From an uncultured Prevotellaceae bacterium (lineage in GTDB: Bacteria; Bacteroidota; Bacteroidia; Bacteroidales; Bacteroidaceae), in contig CAMNCV010000103.1 in assembly GCA_946534585.1 (NCBI GenBank), positions 1-34,764 on the forward strand: DNA of 34,764 nt. Direction: 5' to 3'. Each line of letters begins with the position of its first letter. The stretch's first letter is position 1. A model generated the notes under the pieces. The model saw only the letters and a program-made list of their open reading frames with translations. It was not told the DNA's origin and ran no database searches. Shown in pieces: positions 24,012-33,415 of the stretch. The translations under genes and the position numbers were made by a program.

Positions 24012-27000
24012 GTGAACTCAGTCAAGAAAAAAATACTGAAATACACAATACTGGCCTTACTCAGTCCACTCGTGATACTGTTTCTGTCAGTCGCTGCTCT
24101 ATATCTGCCTCCTGTGCAGAACTGGGTAGTGCAAGTAGTGAGTGACTATATCTCAGAGCAAACTGACATGGATGTCAGTGTACGCAGAGTTTCCCTTACA
24201 TTTCCACTAAATCTTTCTGTCGAAGGTATTAAGTGCCTTAAGCCTACCTTCGCCATGACTTCTAACGACACTGTGCTTTCTGTAGATAAAGCTATCGTGA
24301 ATATAGAGTTTCTGCCCTTACTTTATAAGAATGTAAATATCTGCAAGTTGGAGTTGTCAGATGTCATAATGAATACCGTTGACATCATACCCGAAGCAAG
24401 AGTAAAAGGCACCGTAAAGCATCTTGGCCTAATTGGTGCAGAACCAGCAGGAAGGGTAAACCTAAGTCTATCAGACGTTGACATGGCAAAAATATTCATG
24501 GACGGAGCTCACCTTGACGTAGCGCTGCGAGACACAGTAATCGAAGACACTACTACTACAGAAAACAAGTGGAAAATCAAAGCCTGTCAACTGGCAATAA
24601 CAAACTCTGACGTATTGCTACACATGCCTGGCGACACTCTGCAAATCGGAGCACAGATAGGAAGTTTAAATGCTGAAAATATCAAATTGAACCTTGAAAA
24701 ATCAGAATACAATGTAAGCAAGCTATCAGTAAAGAATTCTCTCCTAACTTACAACAATATATACGAAAAGCGAAACACAAATGGTATAGATATCAATCAT
24801 CTTGCTTTTGACATTTCGAAATTAGAAACTGACTCTATAAAATACTGTCAACCTGATATATTCCTTTCTGTGAAAGATTGTTGCATAAAGGAGCAATGTG
24901 GATTTGAATTAAAATCCATGCGTACCGATATCAAACTTGACTCCACGCGACTCTGCCTCGTGGGCAACCTCGCGACACCGTCCAGCAAAGTGGCATACAA
25001 TGCAGATATTGAGATTAGTCTGTTTGAAGGTAACAATGACGGAAAGATTAACGGTAACATTGATGCTTCGCTTAGCAGGGCTGACATCATGCTACTTGCA
25101 GGGGATGCCATACCACAACAAATAAAGAAGACATGGCCGACATATCCTTTAAATATAAATGGAATATTTTCTGGAAGCATGAACATGATAGCAGTCCAGA
25201 AAATGTCGATAGAAATCCCTACAGTCGCTGCCATTGATGCTAATGGTCGCATAAGCGGATTTATGAAATTAGCCGAATCACCATACTCTAAAGATTTCCA
25301 AGCATCTATACATGCTGATATATCTGCATACAATTTGTCATTCATAAAAGAATTACTTGACAAAGAAACCTCTAAAATAATAAACTTACCAAGTATGAAG
25401 GCTTCGTGCGACATTGAAGCCAACGGTGCAAATTATGATGTAAACATAAAAGCAAACGAAAGTAAAGGCACCCTCTACTCCAAAGTGCAGGTGAACATAG
25501 CACAAAAATCCTACAATGCTGATATCAAAGCAAAAAATCTGATGCTAAATCACTTTATAAAAGGCATGGGGCTCGGCAGTTTCTCTGGCTCTGTAAGAGC
25601 CACAGGCAAAGGATTTGACATCAATGACAAAAGCACACATTGTAATGCTACCGCAAACATAGCGCATCTACAATATGACAAGTATTCTTTTAGAAACATA
25701 AACACGAAGCTAAAAATCCATAACGGATTAGCTGACGTACGTCTGAATTCTGACAACAATTTGATAAAAGGAGACTTAAACCTATCAGCATTACTTAACT
25801 CTAAGAATATCAAGGCAACGATAGCAACAGATGTAACAAACATTGATCTAAAAAGACTTGGCATAGTTGACATCCCATTAAACTTTGCATTATGCGGGCA
25901 TGTTGATTTAGAAACCGATGGAGACCAATTCTACAAAGCAAACGCTATAATAAGCGATATTCGTATAACTGATTCTACGGGCACTCACCCACTTGATGAC
26001 ATTATACTTGACGTATTTACTCGAAAAGACACCACATCTGCTCACCTATATTGTGGTGATTTTGAGACCCGACTACATTCACAAGGCGGATATAAATGGC
26101 TACTTGGATGTTCCGACCGCATAACAGCCACACTTACCAAACAACTGAATGAGCGCACCTTTAATCAAGAAGACTTACGTACGGCCTTGCCCAAAATGTC
26201 ATTATACCTACATTGTGGTCAATCAAATCCTATATACAACTCAGTTAAATACATCGATATAGACTTTAATGAAATTCATGCTAACATCAACACTTCACGC
26301 GAAAATGGCATCAATGGAAATATAAGTATCAATGGACTAAAAACAGCAGGCTACCAATTAGACACGATATCCGTGGACGTAAAAAGTACCAACGACCCGT
26401 TGGACATATCGTACGAAGCACATATAAAGAACACAGAACCTAACGATTATGTATTTGAAGCCTTCGTCTCTGGTAACGTATTGGAACATGGCATCACACT
26501 CAATGGTACACTCTTTGACAATAACAATCAATTAGGACTTAAAATAGGTGCTGAGGCTACAATGGTAGAAGAAGGAATAAGATTTCATCTGACGCCAAGA
26601 AATCCTATTATAGCATACGAGAAATTCGAATTGAATGATGACAACTACGTGCTTTTAGGAAAAGGACAAAGAATTTTTGCCAATGTAAAAATGCGTGCTG
26701 CTGATGGTACAGGCATACAAATATACAGCACCAACGAAGATAGTGACGCAAAACAAGACATTACTCTTTCACTAAACCACTTGAATATCGGTCGTTTACT
26801 TTCTTCAATACCTTACGCGCCTAATGCAGAAGGCATTATGGACGGAGATTTCCATTTCATACAACAAAACGACGAATCTTTCTCTATATCAAGTGAGGTC
26901 AATGTTAAAGACATGATATATGAAGGTAGTAACATAGGCAACATTGGCACACAATTAGTTTACATGCCAAAAGAGGACGGTTCACATTATGTTGACGGAC

Positions 27001-28679
27001 AAATATTATTAGACGATAATGAGATTGGTACACTTACAGGTTCATACAATTTTAACACAGACATTATAGATGCAAAAATAAATCTGGCACAATTCCCACT
27101 AAATATGGTCAACGGTTTTGTTCCCGACAAGATAATAGGTTTGGAAGGAACAGCAGAAGGAGAACTTGCAATAAGTGGCACGACTGCAAAACCTGACGTG
27201 AATGGAGAACTCTTCCTTGAATCTGCAAGTCTTATCAGTATTCCTTATGGTGTAAGGATGCGCTTTGACGACGACCCTATACGCATACTGAATTCTAAAC
27301 TTCTATTTGAGAATTTCCAAATGTACGCTTCAAATGACGAACCTCTGATAGCAAAAGGAGAATTGGATTTCGCTGATACAAAGCATATAAAGCTGGACCT
27401 AAGGATGAAAGCCGAGAACTTCATGATTATCGATGCTAAAGAGAATCGTAATTCAGAAGCGTACGGCAAGGCTTTCGTAAACTTCTATTGCTTCATCCGT
27501 GGTGAATTAGACAAACTAAGCGTAAGAGGCAAACTCGATGTTTTATCCTCCACGAATTTATATTACATTCTGCGCGATTCACCTATTACTACAGACAATA
27601 GACTAAAGGAATTAGTTACTTTTGTAGATTTCTCCTCTAACGAACAGAATATAGCGGTAAGACCGACAATAGAAGGTATTAACGTAGATTTATCCATTAC
27701 TGTAAACGAAGGGGCACACATAAAATGCTGGCTTAATACTGATCACTCCAACTATCTCGACCTTATTGGAGGTGGAGACCTGCGTTTAAAATATTCAAAC
27801 GAGAACATGAATTTACGAGGAAGATATACTATACACGAAGGCGAAATGAAGTATTCATTACCCATCATTCCTCTAAAGACGTTCACCATATCACCTGACT
27901 CATATATAGAGTTTACTGGCGATGTTATGAATCCTCGTCTTAATATTACAGCTACCGAGCGTACAAAAGCTTCATGCAATATTGACGGAGTAAATCGTCT
28001 GATAGCTTTCGACTGTGGAGTAATACTTACAAAAACGCTGAATGACATGGGGTTGCAGTTTATTATTGATGCCCCAGAAGAACAGACAATAAATGACCAA
28101 CTGGCAATGATGTCAGCAGAAGAAAGAGGAAAGATAGCAGTTACCATGCTGACAACAGGTATGTATCTTGCAGATGGTAATACTTCTAACTTTTCCATGA
28201 ACTCTGCATTAAACTCTTTCCTGCAATCTGAAATTAACCAAATAGCAGGAAATGCTCTAAAATCTTTAGATTTATCGTTTGGTATGGATAATTCAACAGA
28301 AGAAGACGGTACAATACATACTGACTACACATTTAAGTTCGCAAAACGTTTTTGGAATAACAAACTTGCAATATCTGTAGGCGGTAAGATATCATCTGGA
28401 CCTGACGTGTCAGGACAAAATAAATCTTTCTTTGATAATGTAGAAGCACAATATAGGTTCTCTGAGACCTCAAACCAGTATATGAATCTATTCTACAAAC
28501 GCTCTGTGTATGACTACCTCGAGGGATATGTAGGACAATATGGAGCTGGTTATATGTATAAAAAGAAGCTACAGCGACTGAGCGACTTATTCCGTAGCAC
28601 TCCATCCGCACCATCATCTGCAACTCCGAATTCACTGCGTATGGAAAAGAAAGACACCACTATTCAAAACAGAAAATAG
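24012..28679 (+). CDS. tamB: TamB-like translocation and assembly module protein
   Basis: Very long AsmA-superfamily bridge protein, 1555 residues from the GTG at 24012. An inner-membrane anchor (about 9-31, ILALLSPLVILFLSVAALYL) is followed by the AsmA-like start VQNWVVQVVSDYISEQTDMDVSVRRVSLTFPLNLSVEGI. A long run of beta-strand repeats forms the hydrophobic groove now thought to carry phospholipids, or help outer-membrane proteins, across the periplasm. The C-terminal DUF490/TamB domain (about 1260-1540) includes GRYTIHEGEMKYSLPIIPLK and a beta-rich end near YEGYV-type strands that would contact the Omp85 partner. Downstream tamL starts on the base after its stop, so the pair is one operon. 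I preferred GTG 24012 because upstream codons overlap the promoter. Confidence 0.92.
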   Translation: MNSVKKKILKYTILALLSPLVILFLSVAALYLPPVQNWVVQVVSDYISEQTDMDVSVRRVSLTFPLNLSVEGIKCLKPTFAMTSNDTVLSVDKAIVNIEFLPLLYKNVNICKLELSDVIMNTVDIIPEARVKGTVKHLGLIGAEPAGRVNLSLSDVDMAKIFMDGAHLDVALRDTVIEDTTTTENKWKIKACQLAITNSDVLLHMPGDTLQIGAQIGSLNAENIKLNLEKSEYNVSKLSVKNSLLTYNNIYEKRNTNGIDINHLAFDISKLETDSIKYCQPDIFLSVKDCCIKEQCGFELKSMRTDIKLDSTRLCLVGNLATPSSKVAYNADIEISLFEGNNDGKINGNIDASLSRADIMLLAGDAIPQQIKKTWPTYPLNINGIFSGSMNMIAVQKMSIEIPTVAAIDANGRISGFMKLAESPYSKDFQASIHADISAYNLSFIKELLDKETSKIINLPSMKASCDIEANGANYDVNIKANESKGTLYSKVQVNIAQKSYNADIKAKNLMLNHFIKGMGLGSFSGSVRATGKGFDINDKSTHCNATANIAHLQYDKYSFRNINTKLKIHNGLADVRLNSDNNLIKGDLNLSALLNSKNIKATIATDVTNIDLKRLGIVDIPLNFALCGHVDLETDGDQFYKANAIISDIRITDSTGTHPLDDIILDVFTRKDTTSAHLYCGDFETRLHSQGGYKWLLGCSDRITATLTKQLNERTFNQEDLRTALPKMSLYLHCGQSNPIYNSVKYIDIDFNEIHANINTSRENGINGNISINGLKTAGYQLDTISVDVKSTNDPLDISYEAHIKNTEPNDYVFEAFVSGNVLEHGITLNGTLFDNNNQLGLKIGAEATMVEEGIRFHLTPRNPIIAYEKFELNDDNYVLLGKGQRIFANVKMRAADGTGIQIYSTNEDSDAKQDITLSLNHLNIGRLLSSIPYAPNAEGIMDGDFHFIQQNDESFSISSEVNVKDMIYEGSNIGNIGTQLVYMPKEDGSHYVDGQILLDDNEIGTLTGSYNFNTDIIDAKINLAQFPLNMVNGFVPDKIIGLEGTAEGELAISGTTAKPDVNGELFLESASLISIPYGVRMRFDDDPIRILNSKLLFENFQMYASNDEPLIAKGELDFADTKHIKLDLRMKAENFMIIDAKENRNSEAYGKAFVNFYCFIRGELDKLSVRGKLDVLSSTNLYYILRDSPITTDNRLKELVTFVDFSSNEQNIAVRPTIEGINVDLSITVNEGAHIKCWLNTDHSNYLDLIGGGDLRLKYSNENMNLRGRYTIHEGEMKYSLPIIPLKTFTISPDSYIEFTGDVMNPRLNITATERTKASCNIDGVNRLIAFDCGVILTKTLNDMGLQFIIDAPEEQTINDQLAMMSAEERGKIAVTMLTTGMYLADGNTSNFSMNSALNSFLQSEINQIAGNALKSLDLSFGMDNSTEEDGTIHTDYTFKFAKRFWNNKLAISVGGKISSGPDVSGQNKSFFDNVEAQYRFSETSNQYMNLFYKRSVYDYLEGYVGQYGAGYMYKKKLQRLSDLFRSTPSAPSSATPNSLRMEKKDTTIQNRK

Positions 28680-31058
28680 ATGAAAGTATATTCTATATAC
28701 ATAATCATACTTACTGCGTTAATATCAACCTTAACGGCCTGTTCTACAACATCTTCATTAGATAATGACGAAGTGTTGTATACAGGTCTCATGTCAACAG
28801 ATTATTTCAACTATGAAAGAAATACACACCAAAGCAACGTAACAGAAGAAATAGAGGCTGCCATTGCGACAGCACCTAATGGAGCTCTTTTTGGCTCAAG
28901 CTACTATAGAACGCCCTTTCCTTATGGTCTTTGGATATGGAATGCATTTTCTGAAAGCAAGGGGGCTGTGGCAAAGTGGTTTGTTAATTCTTTTGGAAAA
29001 GCACCAGTATTATTAAGCAATGTAAACCCAGAACTGAGAGCACAGGTTGCAGAGACGGTTCTCCAAAACAATGGATATTTCAATGGAAAAGTAACATACG
29101 AGACCTTCCTTGGTAAACATAAAACCACGAAGAAAGACACCATTGCACGTGCACGAACCGCAAAAATAAAGTATCATGTAGATTTCGGTGATTTGTACAC
29201 GCTTGATTCCATAAGTTATACCAACTTTACACTTGACAGTTACAAAAAAATCATAGGTTCTGAATCATTATTACATCGGGGTGATCCTTTTTCCGTTGCC
29301 ACACTTGACAATGAAAGAATTAGGATCTACAACATACTGAGAAATAAAGGATATTACTACTTTCAGCCCTCTTTCATCACATACTTTGCAGATACAGTAA
29401 TGGTACCAGGGAAAGTGCAACTACAAACACATCTTGTTGACTCCCTGCCTCAAAAGACAATGAAGAAATGGGTGATAGGCTCAACGACAGTACAAGTAAA
29501 ACGTGATTTCCGCGAACAAATGACAGACAGCGTTCAACGCCGTTTCCTGAACATACGTTTTAATGGTGCACGCCCACCAATACGCCCACGCGTTATTCTT
29601 GCAGATACGAAACTGCGTCCTGGTATGTTGTTCTCACAAGACAGTTACTCTGAATCATTAAATAATCTCACCTCAAAAGGTGTATTCTCATCTGTTGACA
29701 TAACATTCGCACCAAGAATACTGGCAGACAGCACCTATGCAGAAGTACCTGACACTATAGCTGATAAAGACGGTGAAGTGAGAGCTGGTGCGGGCATACT
29801 TGACATGACGATAAATGCAATATTAGACAAACCTTACGATTTCGTTTTAGAGGCGGATGCCATGGGAAAGACTTCTGGCAGATTAGGCCCAGGCATAAAT
29901 ATAGGATTGACAAAACGAAATACATTCCGAGGAGGAGAAATACTAAACATTAATGTTGGTGCAAACTATGAGTTTCAAGTGGGAGGCGAGCAAGACATGG
30001 GAAATTCTTATGACTTCTCATTAAATGCCACACTTACCCTTCCCCGTCTTTTACTTCCCAAACTACTTAAGAAGCGCCGTCGTTGGTACACTACACCTTC
30101 TACCTTGATAAATCTGTCTGGCGAACTGATAAGACGTGCAAGTTTCTTCAATCGCGAAATACTTTCTGGCGAATATACTTATGTATTTCAGCCTTCAGAG
30201 TGTTCCGTGCATAAATTATCTCCATTGATAGTAACATTCGGGCGTACAACTAACATATCTGACGCATATATAAACAAAATACAAAATTCTGCAACAGCTT
30301 TGGTAGCTCTTAAAGATGAACTGACGCCAAAAATCAGATATACCTACATTTACAGTTCACCTAAAAACACTTTAAATCCTATATACTGGCAATTCACAGC
30401 ATCAGAGGCTGGAAATATCACTGGGGTATTTAGTTCTTTGTTTACAGGAAAGAAGTTTAACGAAAAGGGGAAGACGATTTTATCAACACCATTCTCTCAA
30501 TTTGTGAAATTTGAAACCGAATTTCGCAAGACTTGGTCTATCAGCGATAAAAGCAGTTTCGTAATGCACCTATACGCAGGCATACTATCTGCCTACGGCA
30601 ATAACACTACCGCACCATTCTCTGAACAATTCTACATTGGCGGTGCTAATGACTTACGTGGTTTTTCAATGCGCAGCATAGGGCCAGGCGAGGTGCATTT
30701 TACAGAAGCCAACATGGCATACCTTCTTCATACTGGTGATTCAAAACTGGTACTTAATATGGAGTATCGTCCTCATTTATTTGGTTCTTTGTATGGTGCG
30801 CTGTTTGTTGACATGGGCAACGTATGGTGTCTTCGCCATAGTGTACGTGATGAATACAAAGAGGCTGGATATGGCGACCCAGCAAAGAAAGATATAGGTA
30901 TTGACGCAGGAATCGGCTTAAGATATGACCTTGACTTCTTCGTATTAAGACTGGATTGGGGCTTTGCCATTCATAATCCATATAATTCGGGATTTTTTAA
31001 TTGCACAAAATTCCACAAGTCACAAGTATTAAACTTTGCAATAGGTTATCCTTTCTAA
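28680..31058 (+). CDS. tamL: TamL-type lipidated Omp85 protein, second copy
   Basis: A 792-residue Omp85 family protein with lipoprotein signal (IIILTALISTLTA, lipobox Cys21). POTRA-like repeats (about 100-330, including FNGKVTYETFLG and LRNKGYYYFQPSFITYF) lead into a D15 barrel with the loop-6 motif DLRGF in IGGANDLRGFSMRSIGPG and a terminal Phe strand (VLNFAIGYPF). The barrel end resembles that of the divergent copy (FFVLRLDWGFAIHNP against YFILRLDLGMKAINP), so the two are paralogues, but the N-terminal halves differ clearly. The ATG follows directly on the tamB stop. This copy is the natural TamB partner. Confidence 0.93.
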   Translation: MKVYSIYIIILTALISTLTACSTTSSLDNDEVLYTGLMSTDYFNYERNTHQSNVTEEIEAAIATAPNGALFGSSYYRTPFPYGLWIWNAFSESKGAVAKWFVNSFGKAPVLLSNVNPELRAQVAETVLQNNGYFNGKVTYETFLGKHKTTKKDTIARARTAKIKYHVDFGDLYTLDSISYTNFTLDSYKKIIGSESLLHRGDPFSVATLDNERIRIYNILRNKGYYYFQPSFITYFADTVMVPGKVQLQTHLVDSLPQKTMKKWVIGSTTVQVKRDFREQMTDSVQRRFLNIRFNGARPPIRPRVILADTKLRPGMLFSQDSYSESLNNLTSKGVFSSVDITFAPRILADSTYAEVPDTIADKDGEVRAGAGILDMTINAILDKPYDFVLEADAMGKTSGRLGPGINIGLTKRNTFRGGEILNINVGANYEFQVGGEQDMGNSYDFSLNATLTLPRLLLPKLLKKRRRWYTTPSTLINLSGELIRRASFFNREILSGEYTYVFQPSECSVHKLSPLIVTFGRTTNISDAYINKIQNSATALVALKDELTPKIRYTYIYSSPKNTLNPIYWQFTASEAGNITGVFSSLFTGKKFNEKGKTILSTPFSQFVKFETEFRKTWSISDKSSFVMHLYAGILSAYGNNTTAPFSEQFYIGGANDLRGFSMRSIGPGEVHFTEANMAYLLHTGDSKLVLNMEYRPHLFGSLYGALFVDMGNVWCLRHSVRDEYKEAGYGDPAKKDIGIDAGIGLRYDLDFFVLRLDWGFAIHNPYNSGFFNCTKFHKSQVLNFAIGYPF

Positions 31059-31093
31059 TAACATTTACAAATCACTTAAAAATAAGAAACAAC

Positions 31094-31954
31094 ATGAAAC
31101 TAACAGGAAGACGCGAAAGCAGCAATGTTGACGACCGCCGCGGTATGTCGTCAGCAGGAATTGGAGGCATCGGAATTGGTGGCATTATCATAGCAGCACT
31201 CGTAACCTGGGTTATGGGTGGAAATCCACTTGATGCAATACAATCTGTAGCTGAACAACAGGTAAGCACTCAAACTGAAGGCAACAGAGAGTTCACTGCT
31301 GAAGAAGAGGAATTGGCCAAGTTCTCACGTCAGGTTCTCGCAGGAACAGAGGACGTATGGACTGAGGTTTTTAAGAGCATGGGACGTGAATACGTCCCCC
31401 CACGCATGGTATTATATACCGGAGGCGTAAAGACTGCCTGCGGCAACGGCTCAGCATCAATGGGACCTTTCTATTGCTCTGGAGACCAATGCCTTTATAT
31501 TGACTTGTCATTCTTTTCGTCAATGAAAAAGCAACTCGGTGCCGATGGTGACTTCGCATATGCCTATGTCATTGCTCACGAAGTTGGACACCATGTGGAA
31601 TATCTTCTCGGCACACTTTCCAAAGCACACGCACAGATGAATCAAGTGTCAAAGACCGATGCTAACAGAATTAGCGTGCGTCTGGAACTTCTTGCTGATT
31701 TCTATGCTGGTGTATGGGCATACCATGACAACAAAATGTTCTCTTCTATCGAAGACGGTGACATCGAAGAGGCTATCAATTGCGCACAGGTAATCGGTGA
31801 TAACTATCTGCAGGAGAAAGCGCAAGGCTATTCACAACCAGAGTCATTTACTCATGGTACTTCAAAACAAAGAATGAAGTGGCTGAAACTTGGTCTTACC
31901 ACAGGAGACATGAGCAAGGGGAATACATTCTCACTCTCCGACGACGAATTGTAA
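31094..31954 (+). CDS. Neutral zinc metallopeptidase (YpfJ/KPN_02809 family)
   Basis: A 286-residue protein of the family annotated putative neutral zinc metallopeptidase. The N-terminus is Gly-rich and hydrophobic (about 21-43, a membrane anchor), followed by a helical linker. The zinc site is VIAHEVGHHVEY (H162, E163, H166), with the downstream ELLADFYAGVWA (Glu as likely third ligand). The family-typical RRESSNVDDRRG start and THGTSKQRMKWLKLG end are present. The substrate is unknown. An open frame reaches back to 31001 inside tamL, but family similarity begins at the ATG at 31094. A strong terminator follows 16 bases after the stop. Confidence 0.92.
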   Translation: MKLTGRRESSNVDDRRGMSSAGIGGIGIGGIIIAALVTWVMGGNPLDAIQSVAEQQVSTQTEGNREFTAEEEELAKFSRQVLAGTEDVWTEVFKSMGREYVPPRMVLYTGGVKTACGNGSASMGPFYCSGDQCLYIDLSFFSSMKKQLGADGDFAYAYVIAHEVGHHVEYLLGTLSKAHAQMNQVSKTDANRISVRLELLADFYAGVWAYHDNKMFSSIEDGDIEEAINCAQVIGDNYLQEKAQGYSQPESFTHGTSKQRMKWLKLGLTTGDMSKGNTFSLSDDEL

Positions 31955-31970
31955 ACAACACGCGAATTAA

Positions 31971-32016
31971 ACAAACAAGTGGCAAAGTAGATACTTTGCC
32001 ACTTGTTTGTTCTTTA
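31971..32016 (+). terminator. Intrinsic terminator after the zinc metallopeptidase gene
   Basis: A perfect 18-bp stem (31971-31988 with 31993-32010, core AAGTGGCAAAGT) has a 4-base loop AGAT and is followed by TCTTTA. The flanks ACAAACAA and TTGTTTGT extend symmetrically, so it could act in both directions between the convergent genes. Confidence 0.88.
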
Positions 32017-32059
32017 ACTCTACAATGAAAGCGCATACGTCTGTCTCAACTTGGAAAAA

Positions 32060-32166
32060 ATGTTGAGAAACACATTACGCTGTAAAAGCAATCCGATTAC
32101 ACTATAATATGATAGCTTTTACACTGTAATTGCAATGCTTTTATGTTGTAAAAGCATTGCAATTAC
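32060..32166. repeat. Array 3: five 19-base palindromic units, 22-base period
   Basis: Units start at 32060, 32082, 32104, 32126 and 32148: ATGTTGAG-AAA-CACATTAC (degenerate, only the TTAC end is convincing); GTAAAAGC-AAT-CCGATTAC; ATAATATG-ATA-GCTTTTAC; GTAATTGC-AAT-GCTTTTAT; GTAAAAGC-ATT-GCAATTAC. Spacers are gct, act, act, gtt. It lies between the convergent metallopeptidase and lipid kinase genes, past the terminator at 31971. Confidence 0.88.
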
Positions 32167-32201
32167 ATCTTATAAGACGTTTTCCAATAAAAACGACGCG
32201 A

Positions 32202-33242
32202 TTACCCCAATTTGCTTTGAACGTAGCTGTTGATAGTCTTCACTCTTTTCATAGGATGAATTACTTCTTCCACTACTTCATTACGCATGGCGTTTATTTC
32301 ATTAAAGAAAGTATTGAAAGCAGTCTGAACCATATTTGGTTGCCTTCTTTTCTTATCAGCATATGGATTTATAACCACTTTTATTGCTTCATGCCTCAAT
32401 TCCACATGCAGGTTCTGTCCTTCTACTATTGGATCCCCATCATAGTGTATCACACCAGGCTTACTGCGCTTTATCTCAATATTCTTTGCTTTGAAACACT
32501 TTATCTTTGATGACTTATTCAATGTCTTATTCATAAGGTCTATGCCTACCTGAGGAGCTTCCAGCAAATCAAACGGCTCCATGATTACTACATCCAGAAA
32601 ACCATCACGCATAGAAGCCTGAGGCGCTATATAGGCATCATTACCATATTGCGAAGCATTAGCAATGGAAATAAGGAATGCCTTATGAGGTTCCGACACA
32701 TTACCATCAAGGGTCAACTCATAAGTCTCTGGTTCATATTTCAACCCCTCTTTCAACACATTCTCTATATACGTCAGCGGCCCCCTCTTACCTGCTACGG
32801 CAAACTTCTGCGATATAAACGCATCAAAGCCCATACCACAAGTACAAAAGAAAGGATGCCCGTTGATAATACCATAGTCTAAGTCATGTATAATGGCCGT
32901 ATTTATAATTTCCAATGCGCCCTTTATATTCATTGGCAACATCAAATGACGTGCCAACCCATTGCCAGAACCGCATGGAATGATTCCAAGCGCTGTGTTA
33001 CTTTCCCTCAATGACTTCGCCACCTCATTCACAGTGCCGTCTCCGCCTACGGCAACAGCCATAAACACCTTATGCTGCGCACACTCCGAAGCTATTTCTG
33101 AAGCATGGCCAGCATATTCAGTAAAAACTATATCAATATCATATTTCTCCTTATCAACATGTCTGTCGATAAGCTGAGGCATAACATCCTTATTTGTAGT
33201 GCCAGACGTTGGATTTATAATGAAAGTGATTTTTTTCTTCAT
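32202..33242 (-). CDS. Diacylglycerol kinase catalytic-domain lipid kinase (YegS/BmrU type)
   Basis: Phosphorylates a lipid hydroxyl using ATP; 346 residues. The DAGK catalytic domain shows INPTSGT (10-16), the nucleotide loop VGGDGTVNEV (65-74) and PCGSGNGLARHL (89-100). The C-terminal beta-domain has GFDAFISQKFA and SQYGNDAYIAPQASMRDGFLDVVI. A helical tail of about 50 residues with ADKKRRQPNMVQTAFNTFF follows the core. Family members act on diacylglycerol, phosphatidylglycerol or sphingoid bases. The divergent neighbour makes the sphingoid backbone, so a sphingolipid substrate is plausible but unproven. A TTG at 33248 is possible; the ATG at 33242 is preferred as the usual MKKKITFIINP start. 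Confidence 0.9.
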   Translation of the reverse strand: MKKKITFIINPTSGTTNKDVMPQLIDRHVDKEKYDIDIVFTEYAGHASEIASECAQHKVFMAVAVGGDGTVNEVAKSLRESNTALGIIPCGSGNGLARHLMLPMNIKGALEIINTAIIHDLDYGIINGHPFFCTCGMGFDAFISQKFAVAGKRGPLTYIENVLKEGLKYEPETYELTLDGNVSEPHKAFLISIANASQYGNDAYIAPQASMRDGFLDVVIMEPFDLLEAPQVGIDLMNKTLNKSSKIKCFKAKNIEIKRSKPGVIHYDGDPIVEGQNLHVELRHEAIKVVINPYADKKRRQPNMVQTAFNTFFNEINAMRNEVVEEVIHPMKRVKTINSYVQSKLG

Positions 33243-33270
33243 TATCAAAATAATCTTTTGACTGCGAGTG

Positions 33271-33278
33271 CAAAGTTA
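33271..33278 (-). promoter_or_regulatory. -7 element upstream of the lipid kinase gene
   Basis: TAACTTTG on the minus strand lies 28 bases before the ATG. No TTG occurs at the exact -33 distance (the nearest is 25 bases away), so only the -7 half is well supported. Confidence 0.5.
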
Positions 33279-33349
33279 CTAAAAATACTCTGTTTATATA
33301 CGCACAATTATTCTATTTTACAGCAAACAATCATTTTCTTTATAAAAAA

Positions 33350-33381
33350 TTGTTGTAATTCAGTATTTTTTAGTAATTTTG
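33350..33381 (+). promoter_or_regulatory. Bacteroidota-type promoter for serine palmitoyltransferase
   Basis: Two overlapping TTG triplets (33350-33352 and 33353-33355) lie 21 and 18 bases before TAATTTTG at 33374-33381. The ATG is 34 bases past the -7. The AT-rich 173-base region is shared with the divergent kinase gene. Confidence 0.7.
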
Positions 33382-33415
33382 CAAATTGAAAATACAAAGA
33401 TAACATATATTATAA

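Noticed and set aside
24848..25423. 191-residue minus-strand frame inside tamB
   Set aside because: Antisense to a well-supported coding region, with no family resemblance and no promoter seen.
31001..31093. Upstream extension of the zinc metallopeptidase
   Set aside because: It lies inside tamL in another frame; family similarity and a sensible start are at the ATG at 31094.
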